From assembly GCF_011947195.1 (NCBI RefSeq), contig NZ_JAATVY010000005.1:124001-188000 (forward strand): 64,000 nt of DNA, read 5' to 3'. Position numbers and translations under genes: made by a program. Source of the DNA: Planosporangium thailandense (GTDB lineage: Bacteria > Actinomycetota > Actinomycetes > Mycobacteriales > Micromonosporaceae). Under the pieces are notes generated by a model. It saw only the letters and a program-made list of their open reading frames with translations, ran no database searches and was not told the origin of the DNA. Within the stretch, counting starts at the first letter, position 1; each line of letters starts with the position of its first letter. Below are positions 8,261-16,436 of the stretch, piece by piece.

Positions 8261-8383
8261 ATGCCCTCTCGGTTCGTCTATTGCGGGCGTGGTTTCACGG
8301 CGTTGGCGGGTGTGGCAGCATCGGCCGTACCCCTACCGCCGATGGACTCGCATGTGAGGACAGGAGCACGATCAAATGAGTAA
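8261..8383 (+). CDS. Possible small upstream ORF
   Basis: 40 codons, ATG 8261 to TAA 8381-8383, preceded by GAAAGGA at good spacing. It overlaps the start of the next small gene (ATG 8376) by eight bases, as in translational coupling. The peptide has a short hydrophobic stretch (FTALAGVAASAV) but no recognisable family. It may be chance. Confidence 0.3.
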   Translation: MPSRFVYCGRGFTALAGVAASAVPLPPMDSHVRTGARSNE

Positions 8384-8552
8384 GAAGACTCTTGGTCGGT
8401 GGGCGGTTCGACTTACTTTGGCGCTCGCGGTCGGTCTCGGCGTGGCCGCCGGCGGTGCCGCGCTCGGCGCTGCGGGTCACACGCGCTCGGCCGCTGAGGT
8501 GCAATGGCAGATGGTGCCTTCACAGTGGGCGAGCGTGGACGCCGCCCGTTAG
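8376..8552 (+). CDS. Small membrane-inserted or secreted peptide
   Basis: 58 residues from ATG 8376 with AGGAG just upstream. The basic start (MSKKTLGRWAVR) followed by a hydrophobic stretch (LTLALAVGLGVAAGGAALGAA) looks like a signal peptide or single membrane helix. The last 20 residues are polar (AEVQWQMVPSQWASVDAAR). Its stop codon TAG is part of the TAGGGGAG ribosome-binding site of the GGDEF-EAL gene eleven bases on, so the two are almost surely co-translated. The role is unknown; a small partner or signal for the membrane sensor downstream is possible. Confidence 0.65.
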   Translation: MSKKTLGRWAVRLTLALAVGLGVAAGGAALGAAGHTRSAAEVQWQMVPSQWASVDAAR

Positions 8553-8562
8553 GGGAGTCTCG

Positions 8563-11088
8563 ATGGCCCGTCCGCGGGCGGTACCACGGTCGCCACAACT
8601 CGCGTGGCTCATCACGGTGGCACTGTCCGCGATGGCCCTGTCCTTGTCTGTCGTAACCGTCGCAGCCGTCCCCCGACCCTTCGGTGAGTGGTCGCTCGCG
8701 CTGCTCTACCTGGTCCTGTACTGGGCCGCCGACGTCACCGTCCTCCGCATAGAGGTGCGGCGGCAGGTCTTTGCCGTGTCGTTGGCGGAAGTCCCGCTCC
8801 TGCTCGGCCTGTTCTTCCTGCCGCCGCTCACCGTCGTCCTCGTCCGGCTCGTGGCCGCCGCGCTGGGCCAGGCGTGGCAGCGGGTGTCGCCGGTCAAGGC
8901 CTGTTTCAACGTCGCCGCGTGCGCGGCCGGCACCGCGCTGGCCGGCCTCGTGGTCCGCGCCCAGGACCCGAACCCGGTCGCCGTCGAGCCGGCGTCGTGG
9001 CTGCTGCTCGCCGCCGCGGTCACGCTGAAGGAGCTCACCGTGCTGGCGGCGGTGATCGGGGTCGTCAACCTGGTGCAGGGGCGGATGTCCCGGGGTGACC
9101 TCATCCGGACCGTCGTCTCGTGCCTCCTGGTCGCCGAGATCAACGTCGTGATCGGACTGATCGTCGTCCTGGTGCTGCACGCGACGCCATGGGGACTCAC
9201 GCTGCTGGCCGGCCTGGGCGTGGTCTTCGTCATGGCCTACCGGGCCTACGCGATGTTCCTCCGCCAGCACAAGAGCCTGAGCGAGCTGTACGACCTCACC
9301 CAGGCCGTCAGCGAGGGCGGTCGGGACGGCACCGTCATGGACGTGCTGCTGTCCCGCACGCGCAAGCTGCTCCGGGCCGAGTACGCCACCCTGTGGCTGC
9401 CCGCCTCCGGCCGGTACCCGGAGGTGCTGCTGTCGGCTCGCACCGATTACCGGGGACTGCTCGACGCGCCCGGCACCCCGGACCTGCTGCGGGCCAAGGC
9501 GATGGAGACCGGCCAGACGGTCGCGGTGGGCCCGAAGCTGCCCGACGAGCACCTGCTCCCGACGCTCCGCGAAAAGCGGACGAAGGGCGCCGTGGTGGTG
9601 CCGCTGCGCTCCGGCGACGTCATCATCGGAACCCTCGAGGTCGCCGGACGCCTGGGGGACCGCGCCCACTTCGGCCCGGACGACGTCCGGCTGCTGGAGA
9701 CGGTGGCCGCCCACGCCAGTGTCGCCGTCGAGAACTCCCGTCTGGTCGACCGGCTGCGGTTCGACGCGCAGCACGACGCGCTCACCGGCCTGCCCAACCG
9801 GCGCCGCATCCTCAACGCCCTCGACGAGGCCATCAAGGTCCAGACCCCCGAGGACGTGGTCGCGGTACTGCTGTTCGACGTCGCCCGGCTGCGTCAGGTC
9901 AACGAGTCGCTCGGCCACGGGGCCGGTGACAAACTGCTCGCCGAGTTCGCCCGCCGGCTGCGCGAACTGGCCCCGCCCGCCGCGCTCGTCGGCCGGATCG
10001 GCGGCAACGAGTTCGCGGTCACCGTGCGTACCGCCGGCGCGGAGGAGGCGGTCGGACTGGCCGCGAAGATCCGCGAGTCGGTGCAGGGCCGGAAGGCCTT
10101 CGGCGCGCTGAGTATCGACGTCGACTGCGTGGTGGGGGTGGCCGTCCACCCCGACCATGGCGCCGACTCGGCGACCCTGCTGCAGCACGCCGACGTCGCC
10201 ACGTACGCCGCGAAGATCCGGCACTCCTCGGTCCAACTGTTCTCCGCCACGCTGGAGTCCCGCTCCGCTCGCCGGGTCGGGCTCGCCGGCGACCTGCGGC
10301 GCGCTCTCGACGAGGGCCAGTTGCAGGTGTACTTCCAGCCCAAGGTCAATCTGCGCGACCGCCGGCTGGTCGGGGTGGAGTGCCTCTCCCGCTGGAACCA
10401 CCCCGTACACGGACCGGTCGCTCCCCAGGATTTCGTCGCGGTCGCCGAGCACACGGGTCAGCTCGGCCGGCTGACCGAGGTGGTGCTGCGCGAGGGGTTG
10501 CGGCGGGCCCGTGAGTGGGAGGACGCGGGCCGGGAGTTCCCCGTGTCGGTCAACCTGTCGCCGCGCACGCTCGTCGACCCGGCGTTCCCGTCGCGGGTGG
10601 CGGCCGTGCTCGGTGAGTACGCGGTCGACCCGGGCCTGCTGACCCTCGAGATCACCGAGGGTGGTGTGGTCGGTGACCCGGATCGGGCGCTGGCCACCCT
10701 GCGCGCCCTGCGTGATCTCGGGGTGCGGCTGTCCGTAGACGACTTCGGCACCGGGTTCTCGTCGCTCGGATACCTGCGTCGGTTGCCGGTACAGGAAGTC
10801 AAGATCGACCGTACGTTCGTGGAGGGCATGGCCACCGACCCCGGTGATCTCGCCATCGTCCGGACGATCGTCGACATGTCGCGCCACTTCGGGCTCAGCG
10901 TCGTCGCCGAAGGCGTGGAGAGCGAACTCACGCTCGGGCTGCTGGAGGAGATCGGCTGCGACGTCGGTCAGGGATTCCTGTTCAGCCGGCCGTTGCCCTA
11001 CGAGCGGTTGGACGCCTGGTACGCCGCGCAGATGCAGGCCGAGCCGACTCCGGCGGGCGAAGTGCGCTGGTTGCGCGCGGTTCCGTGA
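8563..11088 (+). CDS. Membrane sensor-GAF-GGDEF-EAL protein with GGNEF and ECL motifs
   Basis: 841 residues from ATG 8563 after GGGGAG. About eight hydrophobic helices occupy residues 10-235. A GAF-like domain (250-400) follows, then a GGDEF domain (DALTGLPNRRRI; signature RIGGNEF) and an EAL domain (590-820). The aspartate of GGDEF is asparagine, so cyclase activity is doubtful. The EAL signature reads ECL, but the other phosphodiesterase residues are present: VNLSP, ITE, DDFGTG, KIDRTF, EGVES and GQGF. The protein most likely degrades c-di-GMP, with a regulatory GGDEF domain. The small peptide gene upstream is tightly coupled. Confidence 0.92.
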   Translation: MARPRAVPRSPQLAWLITVALSAMALSLSVVTVAAVPRPFGEWSLALLYLVLYWAADVTVLRIEVRRQVFAVSLAEVPLLLGLFFLPPLTVVLVRLVAAALGQAWQRVSPVKACFNVAACAAGTALAGLVVRAQDPNPVAVEPASWLLLAAAVTLKELTVLAAVIGVVNLVQGRMSRGDLIRTVVSCLLVAEINVVIGLIVVLVLHATPWGLTLLAGLGVVFVMAYRAYAMFLRQHKSLSELYDLTQAVSEGGRDGTVMDVLLSRTRKLLRAEYATLWLPASGRYPEVLLSARTDYRGLLDAPGTPDLLRAKAMETGQTVAVGPKLPDEHLLPTLREKRTKGAVVVPLRSGDVIIGTLEVAGRLGDRAHFGPDDVRLLETVAAHASVAVENSRLVDRLRFDAQHDALTGLPNRRRILNALDEAIKVQTPEDVVAVLLFDVARLRQVNESLGHGAGDKLLAEFARRLRELAPPAALVGRIGGNEFAVTVRTAGAEEAVGLAAKIRESVQGRKAFGALSIDVDCVVGVAVHPDHGADSATLLQHADVATYAAKIRHSSVQLFSATLESRSARRVGLAGDLRRALDEGQLQVYFQPKVNLRDRRLVGVECLSRWNHPVHGPVAPQDFVAVAEHTGQLGRLTEVVLREGLRRAREWEDAGREFPVSVNLSPRTLVDPAFPSRVAAVLGEYAVDPGLLTLEITEGGVVGDPDRALATLRALRDLGVRLSVDDFGTGFSSLGYLRRLPVQEVKIDRTFVEGMATDPGDLAIVRTIVDMSRHFGLSVVAEGVESELTLGLLEEIGCDVGQGFLFSRPLPYERLDAWYAAQMQAEPTPAGEVRWLRAVP

Positions 11089-11192
11089 CGCGCGGCGCGC
11101 CGATGTCGGTACTCGATTTCGTCGCTGCGCGGGTGGCGTGTACTCTTAGCCGGTGCGCGAGCGCGGTATGCGTGCGCGCTGGGTGAAAGCCC

Positions 11193-11268
11193 GCCCCCTT
11201 AGCTCAGTCGGCAGAGCGTCTCCATGGTAAGGAGAAGGTCTACGGTTCGATTCCGTAAGGGGGCTCCA
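11193..11268 (+). tRNA. tRNA-Thr (anticodon GGT)
   Basis: A full cloverleaf. GCCCCCT pairs with AGGGGGC; the anticodon arm is TCTCC-ATGGTAA-GGAGA with anticodon GGT; the T arm is TACGG-TTCGATT-CCGTA. Discriminator T is followed by an encoded CCA. A TACTCT hexamer at 11141-11146 may be the -10 element. Confidence 0.96.
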
Positions 11269-11297
11269 CGGGTTCAGCCGTAGGCAGAGCCCGACGC

Positions 11298-11370
11298 GGC
11301 GGTGTAGCTCAGTTGGCAGAGCAAGCGGCTCATAATCGCTGTGTCGCCGGTTCAAGTCCGGCCACCGCTA
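11298..11370 (+). tRNA. tRNA-Met (elongator, anticodon CAT)
   Basis: GGCGGTG pairs with CACCGCT (first pair G-U), the anticodon loop is CTCATAA, and the T arm is GCCGG-TTCAAGT-CCGGC. The anticodon stem lacks the three G-C pairs of an initiator tRNA, so this is the elongator. CCA is not encoded. It lies 29 bp after tRNA-Thr. Confidence 0.95.
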
Positions 11371-11474
11371 CGGTGAACCCGAGGTTTGCGGAGCACCCGC
11401 TTTGCAGATCTCCCTAGGCGCGCGCTACTGTCGTACGCCGGTAGTTGACCCATTTTCGAGGAAGGCACTCCGCC

Positions 11475-11642
11475 GTGGCCAAGGCGACCGACGTACGTCC
11501 GAAGATCACTATGGCGTGTGTGGAGTGCAAGGAGCGCAACTACATCACGCGGAAGAACCGTCGTAACGACCCCGACCGCATCGAGCTGAAGAAGTTCTGC
11601 CCGCGCTGCGGCAAGCACACGGCGCACCGCGAGACGCGCTGA
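11475..11642 (+). CDS. rpmG: 50S ribosomal protein L33
   Basis: 55 residues from GTG 11475, with GAGGAAGG upstream. Two cysteine pairs (CVEC and CPRC) make this the zinc-binding form of L33, a small protein of the large subunit near the E site. The lysine- and arginine-rich middle ([22 protein letters not shown]) is typical. It follows the two tRNA genes and precedes hadAB, the usual order next to secE-nusG in actinobacteria. Zinc-binding forms are often replaced by cysteine-free paralogues under zinc limitation; none is seen in this window. Confidence 0.97.
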   Translation: MAKATDVRPKITMACVECKERNYITRKNRRNDPDRIELKKFCPRCGKHTAHRETR

Positions 11643-11779
11643 CCTCACGCACACAGGCTCTGGTGGCGGCCCCCGGCTTCGGGTGTCGCCACTTCTGTTG
11701 TCCGGCCTCGTCCAGCCCTGATCGCCGGTCCGGCGCGTATCCCGGCCCGCCGGACGCTGCGAACCGGTAGGTTCAGCGC

Positions 11780-12226
11780 ATGTCTTTGGACCCCTCCTTC
11801 GTCGGCCGTACGTACCCGCCGACGCCGAGCTACGAGGTCGGCCGCGAGAAGATCCGGGAGTTCGCGGCGGCCGTCGGCGCCGTTCATGCCGCGCACACCG
11901 ATCCGGCGGCCGCCCGTGCGCTCGGCCATCCGGACCTCGTCGCGCCGCCGACGTTTCCGTTCGTGGTGACCATGAAGGCCAGCGAGCAGATCATCGCCGA
12001 TCCGGCGCTGGGTATCGACTACAGCCGGGTGGTGCACGGCGACCAGCGCTTCCGCTACACCCGTCCGGTGTACGCGGGGGACCGGCTGACCTGCGTGTGC
12101 GCCGTCGAGGACATCACCTCCCGGGGTGGGCACGACTTCGTCACCACCCGTACCGAGGTGTCGACCGAGGACGGCGAGCCCGTCGTGACGGTCTGGTCCA
12201 AGCTCGTCGTCCGTGGGGAGGGCTGA
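11780..12226 (+). CDS. hadA: (3R)-hydroxyacyl-ACP dehydratase subunit HadA-like (FAS1-like dehydratase domain)
   Basis: 148 residues with the hot-dog fold of the MaoC/HadA group: YEVGREKIREFAAAVGAVHAAH at the start, then APPTFPFVV and VVHGDQRFRYTRPVYAGDRL. In mycobacteria the HadA or HadC subunit pairs with HadB to dehydrate 3-hydroxyacyl-ACP in fatty-acid elongation; the HadA-type partner gives acyl-chain binding. HadB follows one base after the stop, which supports a heterodimer. Its position between rpmG and secE matches mycobacterial hadABC. No third subunit is present. Confidence 0.88.
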   Translation: MSLDPSFVGRTYPPTPSYEVGREKIREFAAAVGAVHAAHTDPAAARALGHPDLVAPPTFPFVVTMKASEQIIADPALGIDYSRVVHGDQRFRYTRPVYAGDRLTCVCAVEDITSRGGHDFVTTRTEVSTEDGEPVVTVWSKLVVRGEG

Positions 12227-12227
12227 C

Positions 12228-12629
12228 ATGGAGATCGGTGACAAGCTCACGCCGCACACCTTTCGGGTGACCCGGGCCGATCTCGTCCGGTACGCCGGTG
12301 CGTCGGGCGACTTCAACCCGATCCACTGGAGTGACCGGATCGCGACGAAGGTCGGCCTTCCCGGGGTGATCGCGCACGGGATGTACACGATGGCGCTGGC
12401 CGGCCAGGCGGTGCTCGCCTGGGCCGGGGATCCGGCGGCCGTCGTCGAGTACGGGGTGCGCTTCACCAAGCCCGTCGTCGTCCCCGACGACGACGAGGGC
12501 ACCGAGGTGGTCGTCGGCGCCGTGGTCAAGGGCTTCACGGAGCAGGGGCACGCGCAGTTGGAGATCACCGCTACCTGCGGCGGTGAGAAGGTGCTGGGCC
12601 AGGCGCGAGCGGTTATCCGGGTCGGTTGA
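12228..12629 (+). CDS. hadB: (3R)-hydroxyacyl-ACP dehydratase subunit HadB (MaoC-like)
   Basis: 133 residues from ATG 12228. The hydratase-2 motif YAGASGDFNPIHWSD carries the catalytic Asp and His of the MaoC family, so this is the active subunit of the HadA-HadB dimer. VKGFTEQGHAQLEITATCGGEKVLGQARAV completes the hot-dog sheet. One base separates it from hadA, and the two are surely co-translated. I ignored the in-frame ATG 12213, which lies inside hadA, because GGGAGGG sits just before ATG 12228. Confidence 0.92.
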   Translation: MEIGDKLTPHTFRVTRADLVRYAGASGDFNPIHWSDRIATKVGLPGVIAHGMYTMALAGQAVLAWAGDPAAVVEYGVRFTKPVVVPDDDEGTEVVVGAVVKGFTEQGHAQLEITATCGGEKVLGQARAVIRVG

Positions 12630-12638
12630 CCGGGGCGG

Positions 12639-12668
12639 TTGGGAAAGCGGGGAAGTTACCCGTACACT
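12639..12668 (+). promoter_or_regulatory. Candidate promoter of tRNA-Trp-secE-nusG
   Basis: TTGGGA (12639-12644), an 18-bp spacer and TACACT (12663-12668). It lies between the hadB stop and tRNA-Trp and would start transcription about 60 bp before the tRNA. Confidence 0.35.
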
Positions 12669-12732
12669 GGTCGCCCGTGGGGTGTGTACCCCTGTCTCGG
12701 CGCGCGCCCGAGCCAGGGGAGCGGTCCCGCAG

Positions 12733-12805
12733 AGGGGTGTGGCGCAATTGGCAGCGCAGCGGTCTCCAAAACCGCAGGTTGCAGGTTCGAGTCCTGTCGC
12801 CCCTG
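12733..12805 (+). tRNA. tRNA-Trp (anticodon CCA)
   Basis: AGGGGTG pairs with CGCCCCT (one T-G pair). The anticodon arm is GCGGT-CTCCAAA-ACCGC with anticodon CCA, and the T arm is GCAGG-TTCGAGT-CCTGT. CCA is not encoded. tRNA-Trp just before secE is a conserved bacterial arrangement. Confidence 0.96.
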
Positions 12806-12976
12806 CGCCGAAGGGCCTGGCAGCCGGCTGAGACCGACCGAGGTGCTCGGTGGTGGGCATTGCCACGCGGCGATGTCGCGACCGTGACGGCCAGTCGTCG
12901 GAGCAGACCCCGGCCTGAGTCGGGCCAAGACCGTAGACCTGGGAAGACCATCGCGACATCACGGAAGAGGGCGGAA

Positions 12977-13369
12977 GTGGCCGAGAGCAAGCGCCGCGGC
13001 GAGGACGCCGTGGACGAGCGCCTCGACGAGGGGCTCGACGGAGACGCCCTCCGCGACGACGATGTCGATGAGCGCCTCGACAAGCCGGCGTCCCGGTCCA
13101 AGCGGGCGACCGCGGTCGACAAGTCGACCCGGGCCCCGGCCAAGCGCAAGGCCGCCGCGCGGCCCGGTGTGTTCGCCCGGATCCGCAACTTCATCCGTGA
13201 GATCATCAGCGAGCTGAGCAAGGTCATCTGGCCGACCCGCAAGGAGCTGCTGACCTACACCGCCGTCGTGGTCGTGTTTGTCGCGGTCATCATGACGATC
13301 GTCGGACTGCTGGACTACGGCTTCGCACAGGCCGTTCTCCACGTGTTCGGCACCGGCAAGGGTAAGTGA
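12977..13369 (+). CDS. secE: Preprotein translocase subunit SecE
   Basis: 130 residues from GTG 12977, with AGAGGGCGGAA upstream. The first 65 residues are a charged extension (ESKRRGEDAVDERLDEGLDG). The conserved amphipathic helix FIREIISELSKVIWPTRKEL and a single membrane helix follow (LLTYTAVVVVFVAVIMTIVGLLDY). SecE clamps the two halves of SecY, encoded at 43084, in the membrane channel. It lies between tRNA-Trp and nusG, as is usual. The acidic-basic N-terminal extension is common in actinobacteria. Confidence 0.96.
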   Translation: MAESKRRGEDAVDERLDEGLDGDALRDDDVDERLDKPASRSKRATAVDKSTRAPAKRKAAARPGVFARIRNFIREIISELSKVIWPTRKELLTYTAVVVVFVAVIMTIVGLLDYGFAQAVLHVFGTGKGK

Positions 13370-13438
13370 CGAGTCGGGCCGGACAACAGGCCGACACCCG
13401 TGCGGCGGTAGCCGCGAAAAGCAATGGAAGTGAGCAAC

Positions 13439-14257
13439 GTGCCTGAGTACGACGAGGTCGAGGCCGCTGAGTTCGGCGACGACGCCACCGTCGCGACGGC
13501 GGCCCACGAGGTCGGCGGGGCCGCGGGCGCCGAGACCGCTCCGGCGGAGACCGACGCCACGCCCGCCGAGACCGAGGCCACGGCCGACGAGACCGCTCCT
13601 GCCGGCGCCGGGTCCGTCGAGCTGGCTCCCGCTGAGGGGATGCCCGGCGGGGACGCTGACGTCACCGACCCGGTCGCCGAGCTGCGCGCCGCGCTGCGGT
13701 TCGCGCCCGGTGACTGGTACGTGGTGCACTCGTACGCCGGCTACGAGAACAAGGTCAAGACCAACCTCGAGACCCGGATCACGAGCCTCGACATGGAGGA
13801 CTTCATCTACCAGGTCGAGGTGCCGACCCGGGAAGAGGTCGAGGTCAAGAACGGCAAGCGGCTGCAGGTGCAGAACAAGGTCTTCCCGGGCTACATCCTG
13901 GTCCGCATGGAGCTGACCCCGGAGTCCTACTCCTGCGTGCGTAACACGCCGGGCGTGACCGGCTTCGTCGGCGCCACCGACCGGGCCGACCGGCCCGCGC
14001 CGCTGTCGCTCGACGAGGTCGTCAAGTGGCTGGCCCCGGCCGTCCAGCAGGAGGAGAAGAAGGCGGGCAAGCCCGAGATCAAGGTCCTCGACTTCGAGGT
14101 CGGCGACTCGGTCACCGTCACCGACGGTGCCTTCGCCTCGCTGCCCGCGACGATCAGCGAGATCAACGCCGACCAGCAGAAGCTGAAGGTGCTGGTTTCG
14201 ATCTTCGGTCGGGAGACGCCGGTCGAGCTCAACTTCAACCAGGTGGCGAAGCTCTAG
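13439..14257 (+). CDS. nusG: Transcription termination/antitermination factor NusG
   Basis: 272 residues from GTG 13439, chosen because GGAAG (13426-13430) stands eight bases before it; the in-frame ATG 13424 would add five residues. An Ala/Thr/Glu-rich acidic extension of about 95 residues comes first. The NGN domain follows ([42 protein letters not shown]), then a KOW domain ([20 protein letters not shown]). NusG binds RNA polymerase and couples it to Rho or the ribosome. The long acidic N-terminus is a feature of actinobacterial NusG. Confidence 0.96.
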   Translation: MPEYDEVEAAEFGDDATVATAAHEVGGAAGAETAPAETDATPAETEATADETAPAGAGSVELAPAEGMPGGDADVTDPVAELRAALRFAPGDWYVVHSYAGYENKVKTNLETRITSLDMEDFIYQVEVPTREEVEVKNGKRLQVQNKVFPGYILVRMELTPESYSCVRNTPGVTGFVGATDRADRPAPLSLDEVVKWLAPAVQQEEKKAGKPEIKVLDFEVGDSVTVTDGAFASLPATISEINADQQKLKVLVSIFGRETPVELNFNQVAKL

Positions 14258-14391
14258 CCCGGCTGGGGTAACCTAGACCGTCCGGCCCGATCGCCGGCGC
14301 GTCAGCGTGCGCGCGTTCCGGCATCGAGTGTCAAGCAGACCCGTCTCGCCCGGCAGTGCGCCGGGCGAGCAACACGCCCAGGAAGACAGAC

Positions 14392-14823
14392 ATGCCTCCG
14401 AAGAAGAAGCTCGTCAAGACGTTCACGCTTCAGCTGCCGGCTGGCCAGGCCACCCCGGCGCCGCCGGTCGGCCCCGCGCTCGGCCAGCACGGTGTGAACA
14501 TCATGGAGTTCGTCAAGGCGTACAACGCCGCCACTGAAGGCTCGCGTGGTGACATCGTCCCGGCGCAGATCAGCGTCTACGAGGACCGCTCCTTCACGTT
14601 CGTGCTGAAGACCCCGCCCGCCGCGCGCCTGCTGATCAAGGCCGCCGGTATCCAGAAGGGCTCGGGCGTCCCGCACAAGGAGAAGGTCGGCTCGATCAGC
14701 CGCGCCCAGCTGCGTGAGATCGCCGAGAAGAAGATGGCCGACCTCAACGCCAACGACGTCGAGCAGGCCGAGAAGATCATCGCCGGCACCGCCCGGTCGA
14801 TGGGCATCACGGTCGCCGAGTAG
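14392..14823 (+). CDS. rplK: 50S ribosomal protein L11
   Basis: 143 residues from ATG 14392, preceded by AGGAAGAC. The N-terminal domain has the proline-rich [20 protein letters not shown] loop that thiostrepton contacts together with 23S rRNA. The C-terminal RNA-binding domain has [26 protein letters not shown]11 forms the base of the GTPase-associated stalk and is needed for RelA-type stringent signalling. Its length is the family norm. It forms a two-gene unit with rplA. Confidence 0.98.
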   Translation: MPPKKKLVKTFTLQLPAGQATPAPPVGPALGQHGVNIMEFVKAYNAATEGSRGDIVPAQISVYEDRSFTFVLKTPPAARLLIKAAGIQKGSGVPHKEKVGSISRAQLREIAEKKMADLNANDVEQAEKIIAGTARSMGITVAE

Positions 14824-14886
14824 ACCTCAGACAACCACGTGGGAGGACCGCGAGCGGTCCGCCAACGACCACAGGAGCTAAGACTC

Positions 14887-15603
14887 ATGCAGCACGGCAA
14901 GAACTACCGCAAGGCGGCCGAGCAGATCGACCGCGACGCGCTCTACAGCCCGGCGCAGGCCGTCAAGCTGGCCAAGCAGACCAGCCCGACGAAGTTCGAC
15001 GCCACCGTCGAGGTGGCCATGCGGCTGGGCGTCGACCCGCGCAAGGCCGACCAGATGGTGCGCGGCGTCGTCAACCTGCCGCACGGCACCGGCAAGACCG
15101 CCCGTGTGATCGTTTTCGCCGCCGGCGAGAAGGCCGCCGAGGCGGAGGCGGCCGGCGCGGACGCGGTCGGCTCGGACGACCTCGTCGCCCGCATTCAGGA
15201 GGGCTGGCTCGACTTCGACGCGGCCATCGCCACTCCGGACCAGATGGCCAAGATCGGTCGGATCGCGCGGATCCTGGGCCCGCGCGGTCTCATGCCGAAC
15301 CCGAAGACCGGCACCGTGACGATGGACGTCACCAAGGCGGTCTCCGACATCAAGGGCGGAAAGATCACCTTCCGCGTCGACAAGCACGCCAACCTCCACC
15401 TGATCATCGGGAAGGCGAGCTTCGACGAGACCAAGCTGATCGAGAACTACGCCGCCGTTCTCGACGAGGTGCTGCGCGCGAAGCCGTCCGCGGCCAAGGG
15501 CAAGTACCTCAAGAAGATCTCGATGAGCACCACCATGGGGCCGGGCATCCCGGTCGACCCCAACCGCACGCGCAACCTGACCGAGGAAGAGTCGGCCGAG
15601 TAA
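14887..15603 (+). CDS. rplA: 50S ribosomal protein L1
   Basis: 238 residues from ATG 14887. It carries the L1 signature ([16 protein letters not shown]) and the [18 protein letters not shown] segment of the RNA-binding domain. L1 builds the mobile stalk at the E site and in many bacteria represses its own operon by binding the rplK leader. It follows rplK after 63 bp. A strong intrinsic terminator lies 16 bp after its stop, which separates it from the ABC genes and the rplJL unit. Confidence 0.98.
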   Translation: MQHGKNYRKAAEQIDRDALYSPAQAVKLAKQTSPTKFDATVEVAMRLGVDPRKADQMVRGVVNLPHGTGKTARVIVFAAGEKAAEAEAAGADAVGSDDLVARIQEGWLDFDAAIATPDQMAKIGRIARILGPRGLMPNPKTGTVTMDVTKAVSDIKGGKITFRVDKHANLHLIIGKASFDETKLIENYAAVLDEVLRAKPSAAKGKYLKKISMSTTMGPGIPVDPNRTRNLTEEESAE

Positions 15604-15619
15604 GGTCGCTGGACCCGGG

Positions 15620-15664
15620 GCCGCCGGGCGCACCCGCGTAGCGGGGCGCCCGGCGGCTTTTTGT
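15620..15664 (+). terminator. Intrinsic terminator after rplA
   Basis: A perfect 12-bp stem (15620-15631 with 15646-15657; GCCGCCGGGCGC) with a 14-base loop is followed by TTTTTGTT. It lies just before the GTG of the ABC ATPase gene, so that gene needs its own promoter or read-through. Confidence 0.9.
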
Positions 15665-15680
15665 TGGTTAGGCTCGCCCG

Positions 15681-16436
15681 GTGCGCATCGAGGATCTTTG
15701 GCTGCGGTACGGGCCCCGGGCGCCATGGGTGCTGCGTGAGGTGTCGCTGTCGCTGCCGGCCGGCGCCACCGCGGTCCTGCTGGGCCGCAACGGTGCGGGC
15801 AAGTCGACCCTTCTCCGCGCGATCGTGGGGACCCTCACCCCGGCGCGGGGGCGCATCACCGACCGGCCGGAACCGGTCGCGTGGGTGCCCGAACGATTCC
15901 CGCCGGACCAGCCGTTCACCGTCGCCGACTACCTCACCCACATGGGCGCGATCCGGGGCCGGCGGCCCGCGACGGCGCGGTCGGCCGCCCGGGACTGGGC
16001 GGAGCGGTTCCAGCTCACGCCGTACCTCGACGTGCGGCTGCCGGCGCTGTCCAAGGGCACCGTACAGAAGGTCGGTCTGATCCAGGCTCTCCTTGTCCCG
16101 CCCGGCCTGCTCGTGTTGGACGAGCCGACGGAGGGGCTGGACGGCGCCGTGCTCGCCGAACTGCCCCGGGTCATCGCCGAGGTGACCGCCACCGGTGGCT
16201 CCGTGATCGTCAGCGACCATTCGGGGGCGCTGGTCGACCTGCCCGGGGCGCGTACGTGGCAGGTCGACGGCGGGCACGTGACCGAGGTACTGCCGGCCGC
16301 CGGCGGTGGCCGCCGCGTCATCGAGGTGGCGGTGAGCGCCGACCGCGCCACCGACACCGTCGCGCAGTTGCGCGCCGCCGGGCACGAGGTCCTGCGGGTA
16401 CGCGACGAGCCCGCCGCCCGGTGGAGCGCCCGGTGA
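15681..16436 (+). CDS. ABC transporter ATP-binding protein
   Basis: 251 residues from GTG 15681. Walker A is GRNGAGKST, the signature is LSKGT rather than LSGGQ, Walker B is LLVLDEPTEGLD, and the switch histidine is in VIVSDHSG. This is a single nucleotide-binding domain of the exporter type that works with a separate membrane subunit. The stop overlaps the next gene's GTG, so the two are translationally coupled. The substrate is unknown. The gene pair sits between rplA and rplJ, inside the ribosomal cluster, only 17 bp after the rplA terminator. Confidence 0.9.
   Translation: MRIEDLWLRYGPRAPWVLREVSLSLPAGATAVLLGRNGAGKSTLLRAIVGTLTPARGRITDRPEPVAWVPERFPPDQPFTVADYLTHMGAIRGRRPATARSAARDWAERFQLTPYLDVRLPALSKGTVQKVGLIQALLVPPGLLVLDEPTEGLDGAVLAELPRVIAEVTATGGSVIVSDHSGALVDLPGARTWQVDGGHVTEVLPAAGGGRRVIEVAVSADRATDTVAQLRAAGHEVLRVRDEPAARWSAR

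Noticed and set aside
11298-11370. Initiator tRNA-Met
   Set aside because: The first base pair is G-U and the anticodon stem lacks three consecutive G-C pairs, so it is the elongator.
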